NCBI GenBank assembly: GCA_033026295.1
Contig: CM065172.1
Span: 15,681,165-15,745,164, forward strand
Origin: Channa striata
Lineage: Eukaryota > Chordata > Actinopteri > Anabantiformes > Channidae
Reading direction: 5' to 3'
Length of the DNA stretch: 64,000 nucleotides
Shown here: positions 25,201 to 37,863 of the stretch, one piece after another
Position numbering within the stretch: the first letter of the stretch is position 1
Layout: the number at the start of each line of letters is the position of its first letter
The notes under the pieces: model-generated
Seen by the model: the letters and a program-made list of their open reading frames with translations, nothing else
Database searches by the model: none
Told to the model about the DNA's origin: nothing
Translations under genes and position numbers: made by a program

Positions 25201-26246
25201 GAGTCTACTACAAGAAGACAGACGAAAGTCTGGAGGCCGCCAAGAAGTACTTTGTCCAGTGGTGCATGGACATGAACTTTTCAAAGCCTCAGGTACAACT
25301 CATAATTCATCCATCCTTCATCTGGAACTGCTAACCCTGTTCATGGTTGCAGAGGGCTGGGGTGGTGTTCACCCTGGACAGGTTCCAAGTGTATCTCAGG
25401 GCTTACCAGAGACAAAGGAGACAAACATGAACAGACACCTAAGAGAAATTTAACATGCATGTCTTTGGAGTGTGGGAGAAAACCAACGCAAGCAGTGGAA
25501 GAACATGTACACGCCATACAGAAAGGCTGCATTGATGCATTTCATCTGGAGTGCAAACCACTCCACTATAATACTTGTATTGTACAGTGAAAATAGTTAT
25601 ACTGTGTGTAGTGAGCTAGATACTTGCTTCCTCTCAAAATGAGAGTCAGTAGGGACTAAAATGGTACCATTGTTTTCATGATTGTTGCTCCTCAGATTAG
25701 AGAAGAGGAAAGACGCAAACATGTTTATCCCTGCAAGTTTGCATTTATACCAAATGACGCCTGATATCCAAAAAGCTCTTAACAAAGCTGTATGAGTTGA
25801 TGGAAGTGGCACAGCAAAATCCCTTTGGGTTATGACCTAGACAGGTCACCAGGCAATCTCAGGCCTGACACAGAGACATACACAGATACTGAGTGTTTAC
25901 TGTCACCAGGCAACTTACCTGCATGTTGCTTAACTGGATACGACCCACAGAAACCTTTTAGCTGCAGGAAGGAAGGTGGAAGATGGATCCCTCCAGGATC
26001 ATTTGCTGAGTTTAGCATAAGAGTTGCTGCATTGTTCTGCAGGGCGTCAGTAATGATGTCGTGTACACTCACTACTTGTCCTGCTAACATCACGGTTTTG
26101 TGTTTTCATTCATACAGGATGGAGACATAATAGCACCTGAACTGACCCCTCTGAAATCCAGCTGGTCAAACCACGAAGGTGAAGACAGAGGAGGAAACAA
26201 TTTAGCTTTAAATGGACAAAAGGCTAAAACTCAGCTTTTTAAGTAA
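19240..26246 (+). CDS. samhd1: SAMHD1, deoxynucleoside triphosphate triphosphohydrolase
   Basis: Sixteen exons: 19240-19432, 19548-19614, 20018-20090, 20513-20673, 20848-20963, 21061-21131, 22261-22419, 23009-23109, 23199-23307, 23467-23558, 23645-23760, 24198-24337, 24699-24794, 24884-24988, 25158-25292 and 26118-26246. All have GT-AG borders and join into 620 aa (human protein 626 aa, also 16 exons). The enzyme cleaves dNTPs to deoxynucleosides plus triphosphate, lowering dNTP pools and restricting reverse-transcribing viruses; in mammals it is mainly nuclear. Seen: basic RKRP near the N terminus, SAM domain about residues 40-108, and HD ligands His162 (RFEHS), His201/Asp202 (LCHDLGHGPFSH) and Asp307 (DVDKWDYFARD). 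RRAYQHK and a CDK-type T588-PLK near the C terminus (human T592 equivalent) are also present. The start was chosen for its strong context (caccATGg) and the basic N terminus; the frame is open further upstream to 19063. It lies downstream of the SAM-less paralogue in the same direction. Confidence 0.96.
23378..23424. repeat. Short dispersed-repeat fragment in samhd1 intron
   Basis: The text 'agtcatttggcaggcgcttt' followed by 'atgcaaagcagctacca' matches a short motif widely dispersed in fish genomes (SINE-type relic). It lies in the intron between exons 9 and 10. Confidence 0.45.
25304..25540. repeat. Dispersed fish repeat in samhd1 intron 15
   Basis: The pattern 'catccatccttcatctgg', 'gggtggtgttcaccctggac', 'atgcatgtctttggagtgtg', 'ggagaaaacc' and 'agaacatgtacac' is the common teleost repeat usually seen as catccatcc/caccctggacaggt/catgtctttggac. 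A second partial piece of the same repeat is at about 25835-25885. Intron 15 (25293-26117) is otherwise featureless. Confidence 0.7.
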
Positions 26247-29059
26247 GAGGAAGAGCCCACCTGGCCTTACATATTTGGTAGATGGTACTGAGGGAAAGTA
26301 TATATTTTTCTGAGTGTTGATGAGCACAGCAAATCGACAGGTTTTTACACTAAAAAGAGATTGTATGTAAAGTTTTGAAATAGAGGTTACATTTACAAAT
26401 TCAGGGCTTACTCGGGGTTTTACAAAAACTGAGCTTTATTCTGTATTACACATAGCTTTTAGTTTGATCATTTTAATGTCAAATTTCATAAGTTAGAGCT
26501 GCACACATCAGATTTTTAAGACATTTTATTTTATACTGTGTACCAAACAACAGACTATCATGTCCTCCTCGTGTTACTCTGTACAAACTGTTTCAGGGAA
26601 GTGTGTTTTGTCACCTTTTGAGATAAGTTTAGTCTTGTGTAAAATTACTGTCATGATGTCAAAGGAGTATATCAAGTATTTAGTCATGAGTCCTAGGTTC
26701 ATTTAAATTAAGCCTCTGTTAATTTGAAGATACATTTGGTTGTTTGATTTGACCTTTTTTTAATTGTATTTATTTTCCAGAGATGTTAGTTGAGCCTATT
26801 TTGTAGTAATTTTATTTATTATAATAATACATGTACTACAATAATTAGTGCAACTCCTTGCCCATTGCTGTCTTCACCATTGAATGTTTACCAAAATGGG
26901 ATGCATTCTCATCAAACTCACCTCATAGCATTTTGATTTGGTTGATGTGTAAAAAAAAAAAAAAACCTGCCAAAGGGTTTGGTCCAGTCAACATTAATCC
27001 TCGTGAAAGGGGTTATAAAGTTTGAAAATCGAACTCTTTGTCTCCGTTGTCTTCATGTAAGTAACCTTGTTGAACCCTAGGTGGCATCATACATTCATCT
27101 TAGACAAACAAATGATCATCATATTTGCCTGTGTGGGATGTTTAAAGTCTCTTAACAGCATTGTTGTGTTCTCACAACCAGATTTATAATTTTATTTTTT
27201 TTCCCCACTTCTATGGATATCTTGGATTATAATTTGAAGAAATTGACTTTTCTGGGGGATAAAAAGCCAGGAAACAAGTGATTTTTTTCGTGTGTGTGTC
27301 AAGTAAAGTGGATTATAGAACAGTAAAAACTATCCAAAGGGGTAACGCTCAGAAATTTCAAGGTCTTTCTTAAAATAATAGTCTCATACCTATAGAAATA
27401 TGGGTTTGCTTACAGTAATTATTGCCCGTGTTCATACTAATTTATCACCATTATATGGCTCAGGTCATACAAAATTTAACATCTATTACACACCATTGCC
27501 CACACTTGTTAAAAAAATAGTTTACTTCAGTCTCATATTAATATTTGTTGCAATTATGTCCTGATTGAAGCTGCAGGTGGAACACTAATTAGTTTGCCAC
27601 TCAAAACTCTTCTGAAAAGCTGCATAGGTTTAGTTTTTGTTATTGTGGCTTGTGTGATAAAAGTAACATGTCTTCTGTGAGTGGTTATTTCTTTAACTTC
27701 GTCTAAATAATAGCTGAAGTGAACTAAATAGATAAACAGCACTGTGAGATGCTGTGGTCTTCTAGGATAAATAAAAGTACTCGTGAATTGATTCATATTT
27801 ATCATGAAAATTGTTTTTGTCACATGCCTTTTAATTTTTACTGCAATGCTATAAATTTGATTTTAAATTGCACTGAAAGGGGTCAAAAAAGCTTTAAGTC
27901 CAAAATTTGACTTGTGGAAACCTGCAGAAACCTTATTTAAACGTCTTCTTAATCTTACAAATAATACAAATACAATTTAAAAAAAGATACATCAGCATGC
28001 AGGTACATATACAGTGGGTAAGGCACAACCAAGGGCTTTGCTTATTTACTGTGAATGCTTCAGATTTCTCTTTAAATTTGGCCGCATTGAGACATAAATG
28101 GTGCTGCATTATTTTACATTCTGAGATTTAACCTTCAACGTGAAATTTTGAAAGTCGTAATAGCTCATAAGTTCTACTATTGCTTAGGTGTCTGTTGCAC
28201 TCAGCTATTGCATTTCTACAATTTCCAGGATCTTGAAAGTACTAGCACTATGTTATACCTAGTCACATTTTTTTATTAAACTTTCAGCTTCACTTCAGTT
28301 CATTTCCCACTTTTTTACAAATTTCAGCTGTTTTGCATTTTAATAAGCTTCAGCTATTCAGCAAAAACTGATTTTTTTTTTTGCTAGGAAAGTCTTTCAG
28401 CTCTGAAGCATTCACAGTGCATTTACTTTTAGGAAATGCTTTTTCTATTTGTATCTGATGACTTAAATATGCTGCATGTTTCTCAAACAATGCCATTTAA
28501 ATAACTTGCATCCATGAAACACATTTTAATAATCATACACCTCTGGAAGAATAAATGTGTTATTATAGACACAGCCAGCATCTAGATGGCAGATGATCCT
28601 ACCCCACCTCCTATTTCCATATTGCACAAAACCTAATGGCATCAAGTGTAACTGCCAAAAGCTCTCTGTTGCTTGCATCACTACATTTCATGTCTATTTG
28701 ATTTTGCGTTATCAATCTTCTGGTGTGTTTCCTACATAAGTGTACTTAGGCGACAGCTGTGGCATTGCAGTGATGTAGTGATTGTGGCTGCCGGTGATGG
28801 GCCTGATGGATGAACTCCAGCTTTTCTCCATTTCTTCCATTGTGTTGGGATGAACATTAGTCATCTACAGATACATCAAACATCGTAAACTTCTGGTCTG
28901 ATTAAGTGGTTTTCCAAAATCATTTATTTATCAGATGCTCAATCAAAACAGCAGCCATGTAATAAGTGTAACATTTAAAAAGGACATGCAGGTAATTGTG
29001 TTTAATATTAACAGTGTCTTGGAAATACTACAAACTAGTACAGACTCATTGCTACTGAC
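26247..29059. other. samhd1 3' UTR and intergenic AT-rich interval
   Basis: No gene is recognised. Possible poly(A) signals on the + strand include AATAAA at 27770-27775. A minus-strand 50-codon open frame (28712-28864) with coding-like composition is described among the findings. The region separates the 3' ends of samhd1 (+) and the NLR relic (-). Confidence 0.4.
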
Positions 29060-31613
29060 CTGAGAGTCACCAGTCTACAGTGGGAACCCTCCAGAACATC
29101 AGAGAGCAGCTTTATTCCTGATTCCTGCAGATTGTTGTTACTCAGGTCCAGCTCTCTCAGGTAAGATGGGTTTAACTTCAGAGCTGATGCCAGAAAAGCA
29201 CATCCTTCACCTGTGACCTGACAGCGCATCAACCTGCAGAGATAGAGAATTATTTTGGTTTTCCATTTGGCATGACTGTTGTCAGTGAAGCATTGTTGGT
29301 TGTGTTTTTTTTTTTTTACAAAAGTATTTTTGTTTTATTATCAGATATTCATAACTACCTCTGAAGCAGGCTGTTTGGTATTAATTTAACCGAATTAGTA
29401 AATACATTCATGGAACAGTGATGCCAGAGATATTTCTTCAACACAGCAGCTCATTAGAGTCAGAGGAAAAAGAGGCTACTTACCTCAGAGTGTCTAGTTT
29501 ACATTGTGGACTCTCCAATCCAGCAGACAACAATTTCACTCCCGAATCTTGTAGATCATTTTCACTTAGGTCAAGCTCTCTCAAACTGGATGGATTGGAC
29601 ATTAAAGCAGAAGCCAGTGAACCACAGCAACTCTCTGACGACCAACAGGCCCTTAATCTAAAGAGAAGAAACAGGTTTGGCAGTGGTTAGGATTTATCAC
29701 TGAGTTTTAATGCTGCTGTTAACACCAGCCACACCACCACCAACACCCAGTGCTTTAAAAATAATTTACAGAATTTAGGTTAATGGCTATAGAGTCACAC
29801 TAAAATATCAGAAAGTAATCAAAACACAAATGATTAAATGTATTTTGGTCTGTTTGATTGGGTAGCATTTATCTAGGTGTAAGACTTGAGTGAAAGTCAG
29901 ATCACATTTGAAAAAATGCAGAAACTTCTAAAGCATTACTGCATTAATGGTTGAGATTTTCCAAATTCTTTATCAAATGTTTATTCTATGTTATTCTGCG
30001 GTTTGACATTATAAGATTTGTTAATAAGATTAACCAGATATATTTTTTATATTAGTCAACATAGATCACAGTATTATCATTATACTGATGTTATCTTCAT
30101 TGTCACTGTAATTTTATTACATATAGTATTTTTTATAATGGCTGACCTCAGAGCTTCCAGCCTACAATGTGGACTCTTCAGTCCTTCACACAGCAGCTTC
30201 ACTCCTAAATCCTGCAGGTCGTTATTACTCAGTTCCAACTCTCTCAAGTTTGGGCACTCAGACTTGAGAACTGAGGCCAGAGATGTACAGCAGTGCTCTG
30301 TCAAGCCACATCTATCCAGTCTGTAATCGTAGAATTATTTTAAATTTGAAAGTATGAACAACAACAGCATAAGTGATGCACTGGCCCAGTTGAAGAACAT
30401 GGTATCTTTGTTGTAATCTTGGAAAACAAACTCACAATATTAATGTGATATGGTAAGTATTTATGACTTTACAAATATGTCTTCCATAAATATACATGAT
30501 CTACAGTACACTCACCTTAGAATCTGCAGACTACATTGAGGAATGTGCAGGGCAGCAGACAGTGCATTTACTCCCAAATCCTTAATTTTGTTTTGACTCA
30601 GGTCTAGCTCCCTCATATGGGACGGGTTGGACTTAATCGATGAGGCCACGTGTGCACAGCAGCTCTCTAATAGCCTGCAGCAACTTAATCTGCATAAAGT
30701 AAAGAGATTAAAGCTATTGAGGGCAAAATATTTAGACATTCCACTTCAAGCTATGGAATCACATTAAACTGGTGCTACTTGAGTGTTTCTTTCTAAAAAT
30801 GCACATAAGGAAGAAGAGGAGCATTTTAGAGAACGACATCCACCACAGTATTCAGTAAAATTTGACTCTGCAGAGTGTTGTGCTGTCTTACCTCAGCGTT
30901 TCCAGTCTACAGTGTGGACTCCCCAGCCCTGCACACAGTAGCTTCACTCCTGAATCCTTCAGATAGTTGTTGCTTAGGTCCAGCTCTCTCAGATGGGAGG
31001 AGGGGACTTCAGAGCAGATGCCAGAGAATCACAACAACTTTCTGACAAACTGCAGTTCTTCAATCTGAAGAACATAATAAAATGAAAAGCCAAAAACACA
31101 TCCCTCGCTTCAGGTCTAAATCTGCAGCTTAGAATTTTATGCTCTAAATAGCAATGTGGCATTGCTACTGTGTGATTGGACAACCATATACATAAGGCAT
31201 TCTATATGAGTAAGTGGAAAGACATGGCATATTTTCAATAGAAACATTTAAAAGTTGCATTTTAATGTTAAAAATATCTTTAAGGCTTTGGATTAAGGGC
31301 CCTATGAGGACAATACCAGAAACAACACTAACTCTGAGGAATTGTGTTTCTGGAGAAGTGTTAGACATTTTAAACATGCATGACAGAAAACAAGAAAAAA
31401 ATGGAAGAATAGCCAGCTGCCTAAGAATTGTCTTACCTCAGAATCTCCAATCTGCAGTTTGGACTTTCCAGTCCAACACACAGTAGCTTCACTCCTGAAT
31501 CTTGCACATAGTCATTTTCACTTAAATCCAGCTCTTTCAGATGAGACGGGTTGGACATCAGAGCTGAGGACAGAACTTCACAATGGAACTCAGAGAGCCC
31601 ACAGCAGGACAAT
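29060..31613 (-). other. Cluster of six NLR leucine-rich-repeat exons
   Basis: Five of the six exons are open and five are at or within one base of 174 bp, the regular fish NLR LRR-exon length; the first is 177 bp. All begin and end in phase 2. Each shows the ribonuclease-inhibitor-type pattern (L.ELDLS.N.L.D.GVK.L..GL..P.C.LE.LR). The exon at 30892-31064 lacks one base (after LKS, near 31000), which breaks its frame. The introns between them show no other genes. Confidence 0.85.
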
Positions 31614-32029
31614 CTGTAAATACATATGCAATAAAGTCAGTGATCACCAATGCTGCACAGACATTAACTATATTAATAATTATTTCAATTCAAGTTTGAA
31701 TCGATTTAGCCTCATAAAAGTACATAGGTGACACTTTCTCTTTGCAATTTTCTTTTATCTCAAAGTAATAATTAGTTTTGGGTAAGTTTCAAGTCATTCA
31801 GAGGCTGCTTTAATCACAAATACACAGACACACTTTCTGTCGGCCTGCATACAGCTGAAGTACAGCTGGTATTTTAGCTGTTGGAGTTGAATGAACACTC
31901 ATATTGTTTGCATACCATGAAACAGCTATACTAGTGTAGAAGTACAACTAAGACATCATTTCAAAGCACAGGTGAGCTAATGTGTCATTACCAGTAGCTT
32001 CACATTGTCAAGGTTGACTTTAGACTAAC

Positions 32030-33825
32030 CGAGCATTTCTACAGTTTCTCACAGCTGGGAGCAGTCTCCGTCTTCCATCGCCTGATGCGTTGTACTTTTT
32101 CAGGTCCAAACATCTAGAACCTCTTCAGACATCTGCAGCATGTAGGCAAGGGCTGAGCAGTGGGTCTTAGTGAGTTTTGCCTTCGACCTGCTCTCTGACT
32201 GCAGATATTCTTGGATCTCCTGATGCACTGAGTGGTCATTCATCTCTATCAAACAGTGGAAGACATTGATGCTTCTGTCAGGCGAGATATCATACGCATC
32301 CATCTTCTTAAGGTTGTTTATTGCATTCTGGATGCTTTCTTGACTGCTAGCTGTCCAGCCCAGCAGACCCCAGGAGACAATGGTTGGACTCCAATAACAG
32401 ACCATGAAGGAAGCGAACAAAAAGATCCAGATGGCCATTTCTACTGTTTAGAGACTTTTCTACAACTCTACTAAGCATGTTATCCAGACCTGGGTCACTG
32501 CTGTTTGTTTTCCACTCTTCTCCTAAGAAAACTCCAGCACATCTACATTCTTGTTCATGTAACAGTGGACCATGTAAACAGCAGCGAGAAACTCCTGAAT
32601 ACTTAAATGTACAAAGCAGTAAATTGTTTTCTGAAAGAGTACGCGCTCTCTTTTGAAGATCTCTGTGCACAATCCTGAGAAAACTAAGGCCTCTCTGACA
32701 TCAAGACCGCATCGCTCCAAGTCTTCTTGGTAGAACATGATGTTCCCTTTTTCGAGATGCTCAAAGGCAAGTCTCCCCAACTTTAGAAGGACTTCCCTGT
32801 CAGTCTGTGTCGTCTCCTGTTTGATGATGTCATGTCTTTTGTTATATTTATTTGCCTTTCTTTTGGTCTGAACCATGAGAAAGTGTGAGTACATCTCCGT
32901 TAGAGTCCTGGGAAGCTCTTTTTGGTCTGCAGTAAACATATGCTCCAAAACTGTAGCAGTGATCCAACAAAAAACTGGAATGTGGCACATGATGTAGAGG
33001 CTCCTGGAGGCCTTGATGTGTTGACACGATTTTGCTAGACATAGACTCCTCACTGAATCTCCTGCTGAAGTACACCTCTTTCTGAGTGTCAGTAAATCCT
33101 CGTACCTCTGTTACTCTGTCAACATAAATTGAAGGGATCTGATTGGCTGCTGCAGGTCTGGATGTAATCCAGAGGAGAGCTGATGGAAGCAGATTCCCCT
33201 TGATGAGGTTTATCAGCAGCATGTTGATAGATGATGTCTGAGTGACATCGGACACAACCTCATTGTTCTGAAAATCCAGCAAAAGTCTGCTTTCATCCAG
33301 TCCATCAAAGATTAATAAAACTTTACAGCAAGCAAGCATCTCGGCTGTAAGTATGTTCAGCGTTTGATCAAAATCATGAAGCAGCCTGAGCAGGCTGTAC
33401 TGCTGCCCTTTAATCAAGTTCAGCTCCCGAAATGAAAGCAGAACCACAAGGCTGACATCTTGATTTTCCAAGCCCTCTGCCCAGTCCAGAGCAAACTTCT
33501 GCACTGAGAATGTTTTTCCAATGCCAGCAATGCCACTCGTCAGAACTAGTCTGATGGATCTTTTCGACCCGGAAAGACTTTAAAGATGTCATGGCATTTG
33601 ATTGGAGTGTCATAAAAGGTCTCCATTTTGGACATTGTCTCCAACTGCCACACTTCATGTTGGATATTAACTCCTTCGCCCTGTCCTTCAGTGATGTAAA
33701 GCTCAGTGTAGATCCTCTTCAGTTGTGTGTGAGTTGCTGCTTCAGCAGTTCCTTCTTTGCAAATTCACATCTCCTTCTAAGACTTGCCTTATGATCATCA
33801 AAAATCATCTGTGGACTGTCAGTCA
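32030..33825 (-). pseudogene. FISNA-NACHT exon of the NLR relic
   Basis: In order on the minus strand: FISNA (DDHKASLRRRCEFAKKELL, then IYTELYITEGQGE), the VFPGR linker, P-loop GIAGIGKTFSVQKFALDWAE, Walker B LLIFDGLDES, sensor-like WITSRPAAANQIP, the winged-helix/helical part (RSLYIMCHIPVFCWIT), LFVRFLHGLLLESN, and the final HCSALAYMLQMSEEVLD. Frame changes are needed near 33745, 33566, 33030, 32523, 32350 and 32105. The one near 33566 falls in a four-A run. Each looks like a single-base event, and no large deletion is seen. Confidence 0.85.
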
Positions 33826-34544
33826 CTGAAACATAAGCAAAAAAGCAACAACAAAAAATTTAACTTCTTGTCCTTCATTATAGTTTAACAGCTCAAAGGC
33901 TGTGAATCAAGAATGCTTTCTACAAGTGTTCCTAAGGCTTAACATGCAAATAGGCACAACTGGCTGTCACACACATAACACAACACACACACACACAAAG
34001 ATTCTCCAGAATAATGATGACAAAACGACAGAACAGAAAAAATTATCCAGAAATAATAATAGGTTTAATTTCTTATTTATTTTGGTGTTCCCATCAGCAG
34101 TGAACATAGAAGCCAATGCCCAGAACCAAACGCTCATGGTATACAGAAAGCAGCAGCACAAAATGTCCTGTCTTAGAGATAGAAAGTAAATACTTACATT
34201 GTTCCATGCAGATTTGACTGGAAGTCTGCAGTTCTGAACTTGTTGAGATCTTTTAACAAAGTTATTGACTGAGAAATATCCCACTGATTTACACGGTTCC
34301 TGGCATGATTCAGTGGATTTACAGCTGGGCAGTTGTTCCTGGATAAAAACTCTGGACCGTTTCCTCCGTCTGTGAAGGTGAGAATATTTTATTATTATTA
34401 TTGTGCTACAGTGTGTTGTCCATGTAAAAACACTTCACTTTTATCACACTTCGCCATATCATCGATCATGGATAAATAAAGTATAATTTTACTAGTCACT
34501 GATAAAACTGACTGACTAACTGGGTCATAAAGAAGTAGAACTAC

Positions 34545-35700
34545 AGGCCAATTGAGGGGAGAGCTGAGAAACCTGAAGGTCAGGAAGGCTGCAGGACCAG
34601 ATGAGATCAGCACCAGACTGCTGAAGAGCTGTGCTGACCCGCTGTGTGAGGTGGTCACTTACATCTTCAACCTGAAGCTAATTCTGGAGAGGGTGCCTGT
34701 TTTTTGCAAGATTTTTTGTGTGGTTGCACTTCCAAACTACTTTGTAACTCACACAAAGGAGCCAAACCACTACAGACCTGTAGCCTTGACTTCACACCCG
34801 ATGAAGACCATGGACAGGCTCCTCAGGGAACGGTGAGAGCACCGTTCCCTGAGGAGCCCCCGTACAGATCAGTCATCGTGGACTTTGTGGGCTGGTGTGA
34901 AAGCAACCACCTGTGCTTAAACACTAGTAAGACGAAGGAGATGGTGAGTGACTTCCGGAGAAAGAAACTACCGTTCAAACCGATAAACATGCAGGCCTCG
35001 AACATTGAGAGGGTGGATAGCTTTAAGTACCTGGGTGTTCACCTCGACTATAGACTGGACTGGACTGGACTGACAACACTGATGCCTTGTACAAGAAGGG
35101 TCAAAGTCGCCTCAATCTTCTGGGGAGACTGAGGAGGTGCAGTCCCATGTTAAGGACATTCTATGACGCTGTGGTGGCCTCAACTCTGCACTATGCTGTG
35201 GTGTGCTGGCATTCAGGCAGCACCGACCGAGACAGGAAAAGACTGAACAAGCTGGTCAGGAGAGCCAGCTCTGTCCTGGGCTGCCCACTGGACTCTGTGG
35301 AGGAGGATGTGGGCAAGCTGACATCCATCATGGACAACACCTCTCACCCGCTGCACCAGGACAGTGGAGGCTCTGTGCAGCTCCTTCAGTGGCCGACTGA
35401 TCCACCCTCAGAGTAAACAGAGATTTACCGCAGGTCTTTCATTCCCACCGCTGTTAGACTCTAAAACTCCACAGTCTAACCTACTGGAACTAATATTGTA
35501 TATATTCTGTAGTTCTTTTTTTACACACTGTACATTTGTAAACTTATTTTAATTTTATTTAAATTTTTGCACATTGTATTGCACATTACATTAATGTGCC
35601 ACTACTGTTGTTTTCATTGCTTTTATTGCCTTGTATACCTGTGAGCTGTGTAACAAATAAATTTCTCAGATGTGGGATCAATAAAGATTTACCTTACCTT
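34545..35700 (+). mobile_element. Truncated Rex/CR1-like LINE in NLR intron 1
   Basis: Frames encode RT-type text: KVRKAAGPDEISTRLLKSCA, HYRPVALTSHPMKTMDRLL, then SLNTSKTKEM-type 'LCLNTSKTKEMVSDFRRK' with 'VDSFKYLGVHLD', and 'LNLLGRLRRCSPMLRTFYDA'. The catalytic core (FADDT region) is missing. The gap coincides with a perfect 19-bp inverted repeat at 34817-34858. The 3' end has 'gtgggatcaataaagattta' followed by short ttacc repeats, as in fish Rex-type elements. It is dead and lies opposite to the NLR strand. Confidence 0.75.
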
Positions 35701-36243
35701 ACACTGAGTATACCCTCAGTGGATTTTACTACTACCACCTACTTCACATAGTATCACATGATCACAGGAATTTCTGTCTGAAAATAAGATACACTGATAA
35801 TATTTAAGCAGTATCTTGTACATTACACAGAAATTATGCTTGTAGAAGGTTCAGAAAGTTGACCTGAGTGCTACTCTGGATCTATACTGTATTTTACCTT
35901 ATGGAGTGCATTCATTATCCTTAATTTTGTCTCAGTGAACGGGAAAATTAATACAGACACTACTGCTGTCATGATTTTGGCTAAAATACACTGGTAAATT
36001 ATTGCATGAATAGAGAGGTTTCTCATTTTCTCCCTTTATTCATATAAATAAATAAATTATTCCATGGATAATTGAGACCATATACATGGTCTGATAAGCA
36101 ATCAGGTTTCTAATCAGCTTTTCCAACTGCACAGGGGTGTAACAAAAGGCTACAGGCACTTGACCCCCACTTACACAACCAGTCACTTGATTACATCCAT
36201 AAGTCTATGATAATAAAGGGAGCTTTTACTTTAAGTTAGGTAC
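35701..36243. other. Remainder of NLR intron 1
   Basis: AT-rich sequence between the LINE end and NLR exon 1. I see nothing coding. It carries one member of a 20-bp pair shared with 38493-38512 (here 36061-36080). Confidence 0.4.
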
Positions 36244-37700
36244 TTCAGGGTCCTCTCTGAAGGCAAGAGGATCTCTTTTGGACTGGTCACTCTTCAGAGA
36301 CACGCAGGACACTGATGACCCAGCTCTGCCCTCCTTTCCCTTCCCACGGATGCTCATGTTAGAGCTAAACAGGGAAATGACAGTAAAAACATAAATCCCA
36401 CAATAAAGTAAATGTGTCTCTTAGTGAGAAGTTTCAATACAAATCACGACTTCCTTGCTGTCTACATTTGCTTTGTGATTGGAGGGTCATAACGGCAACT
36501 ATCACGCCTGATTGCAAGGTGTAAGTCTGAATTACTGTTCAGTTATAACATGCAATAATTGACATTCTGTTTACTTTCTGTTTTTGTCTGGATTTGAGTT
36601 GTCAGTGAAATTTAATGGCAGCCCGCAGCCCACACAGCAGGGCCTGCGCTGCCTTCAGCCGCCCATTTCCGTACCTGCCGCCGGTTGAGTCCTTCTCATC
36701 CATGGACGACGCTCCCCTCAGTCACTCACTTCATTTCCACTCCTGCTGCCTCACAGATTATCGATCTCACATCGTAGACGCTGTTCACTGCACCTCAGCA
36801 CTCGCGTTTCTTTCGGTTACTGAGTGTCCACGTATTCTAATGTTTACGGTAAAATGTATCGGCGACACCCGGCGTCACCGTATTAACTTAAACTGCTTCA
36901 GTGTTGTCTTTACGTGGCACGTTATCACAGCAGAAAATTTCACGAAAGCTCGTGTAGTTTTGCTATAAAACAAGCCTAACGTGTCTATGAATTTGCACAG
37001 AAGCTTCATTTATTTTAACACCTTCAACTAATAGTTTACCGTAACAGTGATAATACACGCGCTACAATTGTAGCGCTGATGAGGGCGGAAGTGTCGGTTC
37101 TTCTGTCCGAAGTTACCCAATAACAGGGCGCCGTTTTCTTTCAACCATCTTCATTTCTTGGAAATGCCCCTGTGCAGGTTCCACTGTCATTTTTTTCACT
37201 TGTGATGTGTCATTTCTGCAACATTGATTTGATTATTATGATATCTTAAATCGGTTTATCTTTACAGATAAATTGATAAATACATTTATATATAAAAAAC
37301 TAGGAAAACCTAATAATTGTCCAGAAAATACCCCATACAACCCCGTATAGGCTTTTATGCCTGTTACATGGTTATTTAGGCCTTAAACTAATATTATTTC
37401 CTGCATTTGATCATAAGTAACTGTCATTGGTCCAATTTCTAGCAAGTATCAAATAATATTTCTATCTATTAACTGATAGATATAGTGTACTAAATTAGTA
37501 ATTTTTAAAAATAGTGAGGTTAAAAATTAAAGTAACATGACTACATTCAACTAAGTTTACCTAAGTAAATGTCTTTTGTTACCTTCAAAAGTGTAAATTC
37601 CATAGTAATTACGAATGATTTAACAATGGAAACTGAAGGAGAAGGTTTAGAGGGGGTCAGTGCAGGTGACTACTCATTTAGAAAATTAAAATTATAATAT

Positions 37701-37863
37701 ATAAGGAGAGGACGACCAAGGAGGAGATATATGGACGTTCTAACAGAGGACATGAGGTTAGCTGGTGTCAGAGAGAAAGATGCCCAGGACAGAGTGAAAT
37801 GGAAAAGGATGATTCGCTGTGGCGACCCCTGATGGGAAAAGCCGAAAGAGTAGTAGTAGTAAG
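37701..37863 (+). repeat. 3' tail of a non-LTR retrotransposon
   Basis: The text 'gaggacatgaggttagctgg', 'gatgattcgctgtggcgacc', 'cctgatgggaaaagccgaaa' and a short tag repeat is the recognisable 3' end of a common fish LINE ('ctgtggcgacccc...agccgaaag' followed by a microsatellite). No coding part is attached. Confidence 0.7.

Larger units (their letters stand above)
29060..36357 (-). pseudogene. Fish NLR (NLRC3/NLRP-like, FISNA-NACHT-LRR), frameshifted
   Basis: Transcribed right to left. Exon 1 (36357-36244) encodes MSIRGKGKEG and the fish-NLR motif SCVSLKSDQSKRDP. A second exon at 34369-34198 has ambiguous frame. The FISNA-NACHT exon is 33825-32030, and six LRR exons lie at 31613-31437, 31064-30892, 30689-30516, 30320-30147, 29657-29484 and 29233-29060. 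Fish NLRs of this class are cytosolic sensors or regulators of inflammation. Walker A (GIAGIGKT) and Walker B (LLIFDGLDE) are recognisable. The NACHT exon needs about six frame changes and one LRR exon has one, so I call a pseudogene; clustered assembly indels are the alternative. No B30.2 exon is seen after the last LRR. A LINE fragment sits in intron 1. Confidence 0.82.

Noticed and set aside
36615..36968. 117-codon + strand frame near NLR exon 1
   Set aside because: No domain. It lies in the likely promoter-side sequence of the NLR on the other strand.
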